DNA of 64,000 nucleotides, from contig NZ_MWLQ01000011.1 of the NCBI RefSeq assembly GCF_010634855.1, forward strand, positions 1 to 64,000, read 5' to 3'. The position numbers were made by a program, and so were the translations under genes. Source of the stretch: Microbacterium sp. B35-30. GTDB taxonomy: Bacteria > Actinomycetota > Actinomycetes > Actinomycetales > Microbacteriaceae. This document shows, piece by piece, positions 1 to 8,744 of this stretch (position 1 is the first letter of the stretch; every line of letters begins with the position of its first letter). The notes beneath the pieces are model-generated. The model worked only from the letters and a program-made list of their open reading frames with translations, was not told where the DNA came from and did not search any database.

Positions 1-1025
1 GTCGCGCCCGCGTCGCCGCGTCCCCTGCGCCGGCAGCCGACACCGCGGTACTGGAAGCCGCGCCGCACGACGCGATCCAGTTCGCCGATGTCGTGGAGCG
101 TCCGCTCGAACGTCCGCGGTCGACGCCGCCGGTGCGCAAGTTCGCGAAACAGCTGGGCGTTGATCTCGCCCTCGTCGAGGCATCCGGCGCGTCCGGCGTG
201 ATCACCCGCGCCGACGTCGAGGCGTACGCCGAGCGGGTGGGAGCGGTCGCCGCCCCGGTGGTCGACTCCGAGTCGCGTGAGCCGGTCGAGCGGTTCGAGC
301 TGCCCGCACCGGACAGCGCAGGCGAGCGCACGACCCGCACGCCGATCCGCGGTGTCCGGCGCATGACGGCGGAGGCGATGGTGCGCAGCGCCTTCACGGC
401 GCCGCACGTCACGACCTTCCTGACGGTCGACGTCACCGCGACGAGCGAGCTCATCGCCTCGCTGCGAGCCGACCGCCAGCTGCAGGACCACCGGATCGGC
501 GTCATGGCCGTCGCCGCGAAGGCCGTGTGCCTGGCGCTGGCGCGCCACCCCGGCCTCAACTCGAAGTGGGACGAAGACGCCGGCGAGATCGTCGAGCACC
601 ATTATGTGAACCTCGGCATCGCCGCGGCTACGGGGCGCGGGCTGGTCGTGCCCAACATCCGCGACGCACAGGAGCTGAACCTGGTGGAGCTGGCCGACGC
701 CATCCGCGGTCTCGCCGAGACCGCGCGCGCCGGCAAGACGGCCCCGGCCGACATGATGGGCGGGACATTCTCGATCACCAACGTCGGCGTGTTCGGCGTC
801 GACGCCGGCACGCCGATCATCAACCCGGGGGAGGCCGGCATCCTCGCGATCGGCGCGGTACGACGCCAGCCCTGGGAGCACCGCGGTGAGATCGCCCTGC
901 GCGACGTGATGACGCTCGCGCTGTCGTTCGACCATCGGCTGGTCGACGGGGAGCAGGGCTCCCGCTTCCTGGTCGACGTCGCCGACATCCTCCGCGAGCC
1001 CGGGCGGGCGATGCTGCTGCGCTAG
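1..1025 (+). CDS. bkdC: Dihydrolipoamide acyltransferase, E2 of a 2-oxoacid dehydrogenase complex (5' partial)
   Basis: This is the C-terminal part of an E2 acyltransferase, the core enzyme that passes acyl groups from lipoyl-lysine to CoA. The frame is open back to base 3, so the gene begins upstream, and the GTG at 93 is probably internal. An Ala/Pro-rich linker leads to a peripheral subunit-binding domain (PPVRKFAKQLGVDLALVEASG), followed by the catalytic domain ending with the active-site motif DHRLVDG. The lipoyl domain lies outside the window. Because the neighbouring operon is a leucine-degradation set, a branched-chain 2-oxoacid dehydrogenase E2 is the best assignment. This follows from context, since the motifs alone do not separate branched-chain from pyruvate E2. 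Confidence 0.9.
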   Translation, partial: RARVAASPAPAADTAVLEAAPHDAIQFADVVERPLERPRSTPPVRKFAKQLGVDLALVEASGASGVITRADVEAYAERVGAVAAPVVDSESREPVERFELPAPDSAGERTTRTPIRGVRRMTAEAMVRSAFTAPHVTTFLTVDVTATSELIASLRADRQLQDHRIGVMAVAAKAVCLALARHPGLNSKWDEDAGEIVEHHYVNLGIAAATGRGLVVPNIRDAQELNLVELADAIRGLAETARAGKTAPADMMGGTFSITNVGVFGVDAGTPIINPGEAGILAIGAVRRQPWEHRGEIALRDVMTLALSFDHRLVDGEQGSRFLVDVADILREPGRAMLLR

Positions 1026-1032
1026 CAGGCCA

Positions 1033-1067
1033 CTGACCGGCCGGCACCTTGGGGGTCGGCCGGTCAG
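1033..1067. terminator. Bidirectional hairpin between convergent bkdC and phosphoesterase genes
   Basis: A perfect 11-bp inverted repeat (CTGACCGGCCG at 1033-1043 and CGGCCGGTCAG at 1057-1067) flanks a 13-nt loop. It lies between two convergent genes and overlaps the stop codon of the minus-strand one. No clear T tract follows, which is common in high-GC actinobacteria. Confidence 0.6.
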
Positions 1068-2557
1068 CTCCTCTTCGGGTAGAAGAGACCGAGGCCGTGC
1101 TGCTGGAGCACGTCGTACGCCTCGGCGTACGACTCGGGCTCCGGTGCGTCCGGCGGTCCGTACCGCGCGAGCAGGAGGCCCAGCAGCCCGCGCCCGGGAG
1201 GACTGAGCGGCTTGGCCTGGTGCGCGCCGTCACGGAGGTCGATGCGCTCGTCCTCGTGCGGATTGGGCGGCACATACATCGGGTGCACGAGCGGCCAGGT
1301 GGACGGGTCTCGCGGGACGTCGAGGTTGACCACCGAGAACAGGTCGCGGGCGGTCGCGTCGCGGCGCGTGAGCGGGCGCAGGCCGTGCAGACGTGCGAGG
1401 GTCGCGATCACGGCGCCGTGGTGCATCTCGTCGTGCACGATGGTGCCGCTGCGCGTGTACGCCGAAACGGCGATCGCGGGAACGCGCACGCCCAGGCGAT
1501 CGAACGTGAAGCCCATCTCACCGGGTGCGTCGTAAGCGACGGGCGGCACGGCGACCGGGGGAGGGACGTGGTCGTACGTGCCCCCGTGCTCGTCGAACGT
1601 GATCAGCAGGAGCGTGTTCAGCGCGTTCGAGCCGTCCGGCGTGGTGCTGGCCCTGATGGCGTTGTAGACGTCGGCGACGAGCTTCTCGCCGGCGCGCACA
1701 TCCGAGACGGCGGAATCGAGCACCGGCGCGCCGTCGACCTCGCTCTCGCGGTACACGCCGAAGGGCGGGTGGAAGTCGTTGTGGTTGTAGACCATCCGCG
1801 GCTCGATGAACGCGTACGCGGGCAGCCGGCCGGCGGCGGCATCGTCGAAGAACTCCGACATGTGGCCGAAGCGGCCGGTGCGCCAGTACTGCTCGACAGC
1901 CGGCGCGTGCATCATGCCGGTGAGCGAGACGAGCTGCATCTCGTCGAAGTACACCTTCCACGGGATCCCGGCCTCTTCGAGGCGGTTGAAGATCGTGGGC
2001 GCCGCAGGCGCGTCCAGCCATTTGTCGTAGCCGCCGCCGTGCTTGTTCGTGACGAATCCGTGCGACGTGGAGGCGTGGAAGAAGGACCGGTTGCAGTAGG
2101 TCTGCGAGGGCACAGCGGCGAACCAGGCGTCGAAGACCGCGAAGCCCTTCGCGAGAGTGGAGAGCACCGGCAACTGCTCGGGCGAGAAGCCGCCCATGAT
2201 GTGGGAGGCCTCCTCCAGCGTCGGCGCCTTCCCGCGACGCAGCCGCTCGACGTTGTTCCAGTAGTCGCGGACGAAGCCATCCATCGTCGGGACCACATGA
2301 TCGAAGCCGGGTTCGGAGCGCGCGGGCATGGCGGCCAGGTCGAGCGAACCCTCGCGCACACCGAGCTCATGCCCGATGGCGGCGCCTGCCGCCGCTCCGA
2401 CCGCTCCACCGACCACGAGCCCGGCCGTCGCGATGCCGCCGAGCTTCAGGAAGTCGCGCCGCGAGCTGTCGATGCCGTCGGAGTGCCGGCGTGCGACGTC
2501 GCTCGCCTCACCGTGAGCCGCCGGCTGCGCGTCGTCCGTGTGGCCATCCCCCGCCAT
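1064..2557 (-). CDS. Tat-exported phosphoesterase (phospholipase C / acid phosphatase family), apparently lacking its N-terminal catalytic block
   Basis: This 497-aa protein belongs to the PF04185 phosphoesterase family of phospholipase C-like and acid phosphatase enzymes. A twin-arginine signal (SRRDFLKLGG, about residues 32-41) and hydrophobic stretch predict Tat export. The C-terminal half has family features such as FDEHGGTYDHVPPP. Family members normally follow 'FDHVV' with a VLMxENRSFD metal/nucleophile motif and roughly 80-110 more residues. Here FDHVV (residues 85-89) runs directly into PTMDGF, so the motif is absent. The frame is intact, which suggests an in-frame deletion and a probably inactive or altered enzyme. 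The ATG start has a TAATCT hexamer at 2567-2572 (complement). Confidence 0.8.
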   Translation of the reverse strand: MAGDGHTDDAQPAAHGEASDVARRHSDGIDSSRRDFLKLGGIATAGLVVGGAVGAAAGAAIGHELGVREGSLDLAAMPARSEPGFDHVVPTMDGFVRDYWNNVERLRRGKAPTLEEASHIMGGFSPEQLPVLSTLAKGFAVFDAWFAAVPSQTYCNRSFFHASTSHGFVTNKHGGGYDKWLDAPAAPTIFNRLEEAGIPWKVYFDEMQLVSLTGMMHAPAVEQYWRTGRFGHMSEFFDDAAAGRLPAYAFIEPRMVYNHNDFHPPFGVYRESEVDGAPVLDSAVSDVRAGEKLVADVYNAIRASTTPDGSNALNTLLLITFDEHGGTYDHVPPPVAVPPVAYDAPGEMGFTFDRLGVRVPAIAVSAYTRSGTIVHDEMHHGAVIATLARLHGLRPLTRRDATARDLFSVVNLDVPRDPSTWPLVHPMYVPPNPHEDERIDLRDGAHQAKPLSPPGRGLLGLLLARYGPPDAPEPESYAEAYDVLQQHGLGLFYPKRS

Positions 2558-2587
2558 GGTGGGTCCAGATTAGGGCACGCGGGCGGG

Positions 2588-3184
2588 TCAGGCGGTCAGC
2601 GAGGCGTGGGCCATCGAGTGGAGGATGCCGCGCAGGTCGCGTTCGCCGGGGCGCGAGCGTGACGCGTGCACGGTGTGGGGCGTCGAGTTGATGAGCCCGA
2701 AGCACGCGTGCGCGCGCACGCGCAGATCGTCGTCATCGCGGTCCGGATGGATGGTGGAGAGGATGCCGATCCACACCTCGACGTATTCGCGCTGGAGGCG
2801 CCGCACCGTGTGCCGGTCGTCGTCGCTGAGGCTGGCCAGATCGCGATCCTGGACCCGGATGACGTCGGCGTCACGGAGAGCGAACTCGACGTGGAACGCG
2901 ATGATGGCCTCGAGCTGATCGGCCGGCTGGTCGAGCGAGGACAGCACGGCCCGTCCGCCCGCCAGCAGCCGCTCGCTCACCTCGAGGAGGATGGCACCTA
3001 GCAGCGCCTGCTTGTTGGCGAAGTGACGGTAGAGGGCGGGCCCGCTCACGCCGACGGCGCCGCCGATGTCTTCGAGGCTGACGCCGCTGAACCCGCGCTC
3101 GGCGAACAGGGTGGCCGCCTCACGGAGGATGGCGGCGTGGCGGTCCGCCTTCGCGCGGTCGCGGTCGGTGCCGGCGTTCGTCAT
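2588..3184 (-). CDS. TetR-family regulator, probable repressor of the adjacent leucine-degradation operon
   Basis: This is a 198-aa TetR-type one-component regulator with an N-terminal helix-turn-helix (AATLFAERGFSGVSLEDIGGAVGVSGPALYRHF, split here as the usual helices 1-3) and a variable ligand-binding C-terminus. It is divergent from the acyl-CoA carboxylase operon. The start at 3184 is chosen because GGAG lies 7 nt upstream. An in-frame ATG at 3223 would add 13 residues but has no ribosome-binding site. Two 16-bp palindromes at 3228-3243 and 3254-3269 suggest autoregulation and control of the operon by an acyl-CoA ligand; the ligand is inferred from context. Confidence 0.87.
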   Translation of the reverse strand: MTNAGTDRDRAKADRHAAILREAATLFAERGFSGVSLEDIGGAVGVSGPALYRHFANKQALLGAILLEVSERLLAGGRAVLSSLDQPADQLEAIIAFHVEFALRDADVIRVQDRDLASLSDDDRHTVRRLQREYVEVWIGILSTIHPDRDDDDLRVRAHACFGLINSTPHTVHASRSRPGERDLRGILHSMAHASLTA

Positions 3185-3227
3185 TTCCGTACTCCGCTTG
3201 TCGGTTCCGTCAGGGCTTGTCATTTCA

Positions 3228-3243
3228 GTTAAGGATCGCTAAC
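3228..3243. promoter_or_regulatory. Secondary TetR operator candidate
   Basis: GTTAAGG-AT-CGCTAAC is a 16-bp imperfect palindrome (5 of 7 half-site positions match). It has the same length and 2-bp spacer as the perfect site at 3254-3269, and its centre is 26 bp away. It lies just upstream of the TetR gene. Confidence 0.55.
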
Positions 3244-3253
3244 CTGAACCTCA

Positions 3254-3269
3254 GTTAGTGAACACTAAC
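3254..3269. promoter_or_regulatory. Primary TetR operator candidate
   Basis: GTTAGTG-AA-CACTAAC is a perfect 7-bp inverted repeat with a 2-bp spacer in the intergenic region shared by the divergent tetR and acyl-CoA carboxylase genes. Its size and symmetry fit a TetR dimer site. Confidence 0.7.
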
Positions 3270-3340
3270 CAATCCGATCGCGTTCCGACAACGGGCGTGA
3301 TCCGATCGTGACGTCGACGCAGATGACACGGGAGGCGCAG

Positions 3341-4945
3341 ATGAGCGTGCTGAGCACCGCGGCGGTGCGCGACGACGCCTTCGCACGGGCGCATGCCGCC
3401 CAGCAGGAGCTGGCACAAGCGCTCCGCGAGCGGCTGGCCGCGGCATCCCTCGGCGGGCCCGCGGCCTCACGCGAGCGCCACGTCGCCCGCGGCAAGCTGC
3501 TGCCGCGTGACCGTGTCGCGCGGCTGCTCGACGAGGGGAGCCCGTTCCTCGAGGTCGCGCCCCTCGCCGCGGAGGGTCTGTACGGCGGGGACGCGCCGGC
3601 GGCCGGTGTCATCGCGGGCATCGGGCTGGTCCACGGACGCCAGGTGATGGTGGTGTGCAACGACGCGACGGTCAAGGGCGGCACGTACTATCCGCTCACC
3701 GTGAAGAAGCACCTCCGCGCGCAGGAGATCGCGTTCGAGAACCGCCTGCCGTGCGTCTATCTCGTCGACTCGGGCGGCGCGTTCCTGCCGATGCAGGACG
3801 AGGTCTTCCCCGACCGCGACCACTTCGGGCGCATCTTCTTCAACCAGGCACGGCTCTCGGCCGCCGGCATCCCGCAGATCGCCGCGGTGCTCGGCTCCTG
3901 CACCGCCGGCGGTGCGTACGTCCCGGCTATGAGCGACGAGACGGTCATCGTCCGGGGCCAGGGCACCATCTTCCTGGGCGGCCCGCCGCTCGTCAAAGCC
4001 GCGATCGGCGAGGTCGTCACCGCCGAGGAGCTCGGCGGTGGAGAGCTGCACGCCCGCCGCTCCGGCGTCGTGGACCACCTCGCCGAGGACGACGAGCACG
4101 CCCTCGAGATCGTCCGCGACATCGTCGCCACCCTGCCGCTGCCGGCCGCGCCCGCATGGGACGTCGTGCCGAGCGTGCCGCCCGCGGTCGACCCGTCCGA
4201 CCTGTACGGGGTCGTCCCCGTCGACGTCAACCAGCCCTACGACGTGCGCGAGGTCATCGCGCGCCTCGTCGACGGCAGCGAGTTCCACGAGTTCAAGCGC
4301 GAGTACGGCGACACGCTGGTCACCGGCTTCGCCCGCCTCCACGGGCATCCCGTCGGCATCGTCGCCAACAACGGGGTGCTGTTCAGCGAGTCGGCGCAGA
4401 AGGGCGCGCACTTCATCGAGCTCTGCGACCAGCGCGGCACGCCGCTGCTGTTCCTGCAGAACATCTCCGGCTTCATGGTGGGACGGGATGCCGAGGCCGG
4501 CGGTATCGCGAAGGACGGCGCCAAGATGGTCACAGCCGTCGCCACCACGCGCGTCCCGAAGCTCACCGTCGTGATCGGCGGCTCGTTCGGCGCCGGCAAC
4601 TACTCGATGTGCGGCCGGGCGTACTCGCCGCGGTTCCTGTGGACCTGGCCCGCGAGCCGCATTTCGGTGATGGGCGGGAACCAGGCCGCCTCGGTGCTCT
4701 CGACCGTCAAGCGCGACCAGCTGGAGGCCCGCGGCGAGGACTGGTCGCAGGCTGACCAGGCGGCGTTCGAGGCGCCGGTCCGTGCCCAGTACGAGGAGCA
4801 GGGGAGCCCTTACTACGCCACCGCCCGGCTCTGGGACGACGGCGTCGTGGACCCGCTCGACACCCGCGACCTGCTCGGACTCGCGCTGGACGTCGTCTCG
4901 CGCACACCGCTGCCCGAACCGCGCTTCGGCGTCTTCCGGATGTGA
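3341..4945 (+). CDS. accD1: Methylcrotonyl-CoA carboxylase carboxyltransferase (beta) subunit
   Basis: This 534-aa carboxyltransferase subunit moves CO2 from carboxybiotin to an acyl-CoA, most likely 3-methylcrotonyl-CoA in leucine breakdown. It has the two crotonase-like halves of the family, with [20 protein letters not shown] and [16 protein letters not shown] in the N-half and [20 protein letters not shown] in the C-half, a pattern typical of MCC-beta rather than propionyl-CoA carboxylase. The ATG at 3341 is preferred over GTG 3308 because GGAGG lies 5 nt upstream. The stop overlaps the alpha-subunit start. The order matches M. tuberculosis accD1-accA1, which form a methylcrotonyl-CoA carboxylase. 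Confidence 0.92.
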   Translation: MSVLSTAAVRDDAFARAHAAQQELAQALRERLAAASLGGPAASRERHVARGKLLPRDRVARLLDEGSPFLEVAPLAAEGLYGGDAPAAGVIAGIGLVHGRQVMVVCNDATVKGGTYYPLTVKKHLRAQEIAFENRLPCVYLVDSGGAFLPMQDEVFPDRDHFGRIFFNQARLSAAGIPQIAAVLGSCTAGGAYVPAMSDETVIVRGQGTIFLGGPPLVKAAIGEVVTAEELGGGELHARRSGVVDHLAEDDEHALEIVRDIVATLPLPAAPAWDVVPSVPPAVDPSDLYGVVPVDVNQPYDVREVIARLVDGSEFHEFKREYGDTLVTGFARLHGHPVGIVANNGVLFSESAQKGAHFIELCDQRGTPLLFLQNISGFMVGRDAEAGGIAKDGAKMVTAVATTRVPKLTVVIGGSFGAGNYSMCGRAYSPRFLWTWPASRISVMGGNQAASVLSTVKRDQLEARGEDWSQADQAAFEAPVRAQYEEQGSPYYATARLWDDGVVDPLDTRDLLGLALDVVSRTPLPEPRFGVFRM

Positions 4946-7065
4946 TCCCCGTGACTCCTGCCCCGACCATCGAGCCCGCCGACGGCCCGCCCTTCTCGAC
5001 CGTGCTGGTCGCCAATCGCGGCGAGATCGCACGCCGGGTGATCCGCACGCTGCGGCGGCTCGGCATCCGCTCGGTCGCCGTCTACAGCGATGCCGACGCC
5101 GCTGCGCCGCACGTGCGCGAGGCCGACGTCGCGGTGCGGATCGGGCCGGCTGCGGCATCCGCGTCCTATCTCGACATCGCCGCGGTGATCGCCGCCGCCC
5201 GCGAGACGGGTGCCGAGGCGATCCATCCGGGCTACGGGTTCCTCTCCGAGAACGCGGGTTTCGCGCGCGCCTGCGCCGACGCCGGGATCGTGTTCATCGG
5301 TCCGGGGGAGCGCGCCCTCGACGTGATGGGCGACAAGATCCGCGCGAAGGAGCACGTCACCGCGCACGACGTGCCGACCGTCCCCGGCTTCAGCGCCCTG
5401 AGAGACGACGGCACTGCGATGACCGACGCCGACATCGCCGCGGCGGCGGGCGAGGCGGGGTACCCGCTGCTGGTCAAGCCTTCAGCGGGCGGGGGTGGCA
5501 AGGGCATGCAGGTGGTGCGCGCGGCGACCGAGCTGCCGGAGGCGCTGGCCACGGCCCGGCGGGTGGCCGCCGCGGCATTCGGCGACGACACGCTGCTGCT
5601 GGAGCGTCTCATCGAGCGCCCGCGTCACATCGAGGTGCAGGTGCTCGCGGACGCGCACGGCACCGTCATCCATCTCGGCGAGCGCGAGTGCACGCTGCAG
5701 CGCCGGCATCAGAAGGTCATCGAGGAAGCGCCTTCGCCGGTGGTGGATGCCGCCACCCGCGCGCGCCTCGGAGCCGCTGCCTGCGCGGCTGCCGCCAGCG
5801 TGGACTACCGGGGCGCCGGCACCGTCGAGTTCCTCGTGGCGGGCGACCGCCCCGACGAGTTCTTCTTCATCGAGATGAACACGCGCCTGCAGGTCGAGCA
5901 CCCGGTGACCGAGCTCGTGACCGGCGTCGACCTCGTCGAGCAGCAGCTCCTGGTCGCCGCGGGCCGCCCGCTCGCGCTCGCGCAGGACGACATCCGCCTC
6001 GACGGGCACGCGATCGAGGCCCGCGTGTACGCGGAGAGTCCCGAGCGCGGCTTCCTGCCGGCGACCGGCGACGTGCTCGTGTGGCGTGAGCCCCGCGGGG
6101 CGCGGACGGATGCCGCGGTCCAATCGGGCAGCGTCGTGTCGTCCGACTACGACCCGATGATCGCCAAGGTCATCGCCCACGGCGGCGACCGCACCGAGGC
6201 GATCGCGCGGCTGGACGCCGCGCTCGCCGAGACCGTGCTCCTCGGCGTCGACAGCAACCTCGGATTCCTGCGAGCGCTGCTGGCCGATCCCGGCGTCCGC
6301 GCCGGTGACATGGACACCGGACTCATCGACCGCCTGCCCGCGTACGCGGCCCCGATGCCGGGTGAGGCGGCGCTCGCCGCGGCAGCCGTGGCGGGGGAGC
6401 TGGCTCGCGTCCGAGGCGCGGAGCCGGTCCGATCGGCGGCCGGCCCGCTGTGGCTCGGCGGCACCGGTTGGCGCGCGGGAAGCGCACCGGTCGGCCGAAC
6501 GGTCGCGATCGAGGAGGAGAGTGGTGCCGTGGTCGCCGTCTCCGCTCCCGACCTCGCCCCCGCGTCGTTCTCCGCCATGGATCCGCGGCGGGTGAGCGCG
6601 TCGCCGGAGGGTGCCGGCGCCGACGCCGCGCACCGCGTGCCGTCGCACGCCGCCTCGACGGGGTACGCCACCGTCCCCGGCGTGACGGTGGCGACAGATC
6701 CGACGGGGTGGATCTGGGTGCACGCCGACGCCGCGACTCACCGGCTTCGCCCCCTCACCCGTCGCCAGGCGATGGAGAAGCGCCTCGCCGCACGTGAGCG
6801 CGATGCCGCCGCCACCGATCCCGAGCTGCGTGCCCCGATGCCGGGCGCGGTCGTCGCGCTCCACGTCGCCGACGGCGCGACCGTCGCTTGCGGCGACCGC
6901 ATCGTGACCATCGAGGCCATGAAGATGGAGCACCCCGTCGTCGCCCCCCACGCGGGCGTCCTGCGCCTCGACGTCTCGACCGGTGACCAGGTGCGCCGCG
7001 ACCAGGTGCTCGCGCACGTCACCGCCGCAGAACCCGCCCACGAGGCATCCGACACCCCCTCCTGA
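4942..7065 (+). CDS. accA1: Methylcrotonyl-CoA carboxylase alpha subunit (biotin carboxylase plus biotin carrier)
   Basis: This 707-aa protein carries the biotin carboxylase and carrier functions of the acyl-CoA carboxylase. The ATP-grasp biotin carboxylase region covers about residues 15-460 ([38 protein letters not shown]). A BT-like linker follows, then a C-terminal biotinyl domain with EAMKMEHP, whose Lys661 is the biotinylation site. The GTG start overlaps the beta-subunit stop by 4 nt; a second GTG lies at 4951. Translational coupling to accD1 fits an equimolar complex. Biotinylation would need a BirA ligase encoded elsewhere. Confidence 0.94.
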   Translation: MIPVTPAPTIEPADGPPFSTVLVANRGEIARRVIRTLRRLGIRSVAVYSDADAAAPHVREADVAVRIGPAAASASYLDIAAVIAAARETGAEAIHPGYGFLSENAGFARACADAGIVFIGPGERALDVMGDKIRAKEHVTAHDVPTVPGFSALRDDGTAMTDADIAAAAGEAGYPLLVKPSAGGGGKGMQVVRAATELPEALATARRVAAAAFGDDTLLLERLIERPRHIEVQVLADAHGTVIHLGERECTLQRRHQKVIEEAPSPVVDAATRARLGAAACAAAASVDYRGAGTVEFLVAGDRPDEFFFIEMNTRLQVEHPVTELVTGVDLVEQQLLVAAGRPLALAQDDIRLDGHAIEARVYAESPERGFLPATGDVLVWREPRGARTDAAVQSGSVVSSDYDPMIAKVIAHGGDRTEAIARLDAALAETVLLGVDSNLGFLRALLADPGVRAGDMDTGLIDRLPAYAAPMPGEAALAAAAVAGELARVRGAEPVRSAAGPLWLGGTGWRAGSAPVGRTVAIEEESGAVVAVSAPDLAPASFSAMDPRRVSASPEGAGADAAHRVPSHAASTGYATVPGVTVATDPTGWIWVHADAATHRLRPLTRRQAMEKRLAARERDAAATDPELRAPMPGAVVALHVADGATVACGDRIVTIEAMKMEHPVVAPHAGVLRLDVSTGDQVRRDQVLAHVTAAEPAHEASDTPS

Positions 7066-7078
7066 AACCGAGGAACCC

Positions 7079-8230
7079 ATGGACCACTCCAACCTGACCG
7101 ACGACGAGCGAGAGCTCGCCCGCATGGTGCGCGACTTCGCCGACCAGGTCGTCGCGCCGCAGGCCTACGAGGCCGACCGCACGAAGACGCTGCCGATGGA
7201 CGTCGTCGCCCAGATGGGGGAGCTGGGCCTGTTCGGCCTGCCGTTCCCCGAGGAGTACGGCGGGCAGGGTGGCGACTACTTCGCCCTCTGCCTCGCGATC
7301 GAGGCGCTCGGCCGCGTCGATCAGTCCCTCGCGATCACGCTCGAGGCCGGCGTGAGTCTCGGCGCCATGCCGGTGTTCCGCTTCGGCACCGAGGAGCAGA
7401 AGCAGGCGCTGCTGCCCGATCTGCTGGCGGGCCGTGGGCTCGCCGGCTTCGGGCTGACCGAGCCGGAGGCGGGCTCCGACGCGGGCGCGACCCGCACCAC
7501 GGCGATGCTGGAGGGCGGGGAGTGGGTGATCAACGGCTCGAAGCAGTTCATCACCAATTCGGGCACGTCCATCACCCGGTTCGTGACCGTGACGGCGGTC
7601 ACGGGGGAGCAGGACGGCCGCAAGCAGATCTCGACGATCATCGTGCCGTCCGGGACTCCGGGGTTCACCGTGGAGCCCGGCTACGACAAGGTCGGCTGGC
7701 ACGCCTCCGACACGCACCCGCTGACCTTCCAGGACGCGCGGGTGCCCGAGGGGAACCTCCTCGGCGAGCGCGGTCGCGGCTTCGCGAACTTCCTGCACAT
7801 CCTCGACGAGGGACGCATCGCCATCGCCGCGCTGTCGACCGGTGCCGCGGAAGGATGCCTGGAGGCCGCCGTCGACTACGCCAAGAAGCGCACGGTGTTC
7901 GGCGACGCGCTGGCGACGCGACAGGGCATCCAGTTCCTGCTCGCGCGCATGCAGCTGCGCGTGCACAACGCGCGCCTGGCCTGGCACCACGCGGCCCGGT
8001 TGCGCGACGCCGGCAAGCCGTTCAAGACGGAGGCCGCGATCGCCAAGCTCACGGCGAGCGACGCCGCGATGGACAACGCCCGCGACGCGACCCAGGTGTT
8101 CGGGGGCAACGGGTTCATGAACGAGTACCCGGTCGCGCGTCACTACCGCGACTCGAAGATCCTCGAGATCGGCGAGGGCACGAACGAGGTGCAGCTGCTC
8201 GTGATCGCGCGGGCGCTCGGAGTGGCGTGA
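7079..8230 (+). CDS. Acyl-CoA dehydrogenase (branched-chain, FadE19-like)
   Basis: This 383-aa flavoprotein introduces the 2,3-double bond into an acyl-CoA, presumably isovaleryl-CoA or another short branched acyl-CoA, giving the substrate of the carboxylase. It has the three acyl-CoA dehydrogenase domains, with FGLTEPEAGSDAG in the middle domain and QVFGGNGFMNEYPVARHYRD near the C-terminus. The C-terminal motif ILEIGEGTNEVQ keeps the Glu used as catalytic base in SCAD/MCAD-type enzymes, whereas classical isovaleryl-CoA dehydrogenases have Ala or Gly there. The substrate is therefore inferred from the operon only. The ATG follows a CGAGGA site 13 nt after the accA1 stop. Confidence 0.92.
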   Translation: MDHSNLTDDERELARMVRDFADQVVAPQAYEADRTKTLPMDVVAQMGELGLFGLPFPEEYGGQGGDYFALCLAIEALGRVDQSLAITLEAGVSLGAMPVFRFGTEEQKQALLPDLLAGRGLAGFGLTEPEAGSDAGATRTTAMLEGGEWVINGSKQFITNSGTSITRFVTVTAVTGEQDGRKQISTIIVPSGTPGFTVEPGYDKVGWHASDTHPLTFQDARVPEGNLLGERGRGFANFLHILDEGRIAIAALSTGAAEGCLEAAVDYAKKRTVFGDALATRQGIQFLLARMQLRVHNARLAWHHAARLRDAGKPFKTEAAIAKLTASDAAMDNARDATQVFGGNGFMNEYPVARHYRDSKILEIGEGTNEVQLLVIARALGVA

Positions 8231-8237
8231 GGGTAGC

Positions 8238-8744
8238 GTGACAGGCGTGACCGAAGAGACGCGGGCGATCATCCAACGCGGCCTGTACTACGACGAGCTC
8301 GAGCTGGGCGCCCGCTACCTGCATCGCCCCGGCCGAACGGCCACCGAGGCCGACAATGTGCTGTTCTCGTCGCTGACCATGAACACGCAGGCCCTCCACC
8401 TGGATGCCGCGTTCTCCGAGACCCAGCCGTTCGGTCAGCGCCTCATGAACTCGATGTGGACGCTCGCGACGATGGTCGGGGCATCCGTCTCGCAGATCAC
8501 GCAGGGCACGCTGGTCGCCCAGCTCGGGCTCTCCGACATCTCGTTCCCCGCACCGCTGTTCCACGGCGACACGCTCTACACCGAGACCGAGGTCGTCGAC
8601 AAGCGGCTGTCGGCATCGCGGCCGGGGCAGGGCATCGTCACCCTGCGCCACACCGGCCGCAACCAGCGCGACGAGATCGTCGCCGTCGCCACGCGGACCG
8701 CCCTGATGTGGTGCGCGCCGTCGACCCCGGAGAGGACCCCATGA
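8238..8744 (+). CDS. MaoC-family acyl-CoA hydratase (probable methylglutaconyl-CoA hydratase)
   Basis: This 168-aa hotdog-fold protein resembles the methylmalyl/mesaconyl-CoA dehydratase branch of the MaoC family. It has N-x3-LHLD (NTQALHLD) and LMNSMWTLATMVG, where ordinary MaoC hydratases have HG before T. Its place between the acyl-CoA dehydrogenase and the CitE lyase matches Rv2499c in M. tuberculosis and suggests hydration of 3-methylglutaconyl-CoA to HMG-CoA. Two GTG starts are possible: 8238 (GAGGG 4 nt upstream) and 8247 (TAGCGT hexamer 7 nt upstream, leaderless type). The stop overlaps the next start by 4 nt (ATGA). Confidence 0.87.
   Translation: MTGVTEETRAIIQRGLYYDELELGARYLHRPGRTATEADNVLFSSLTMNTQALHLDAAFSETQPFGQRLMNSMWTLATMVGASVSQITQGTLVAQLGLSDISFPAPLFHGDTLYTETEVVDKRLSASRPGQGIVTLRHTGRNQRDEIVAVATRTALMWCAPSTPERTP

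Noticed and set aside
1049..2662. Long plus-strand frame opposite the phosphoesterase gene
   Set aside because: Arg/Val/His-rich shadow typical of antisense frames in high-GC DNA; no motifs.
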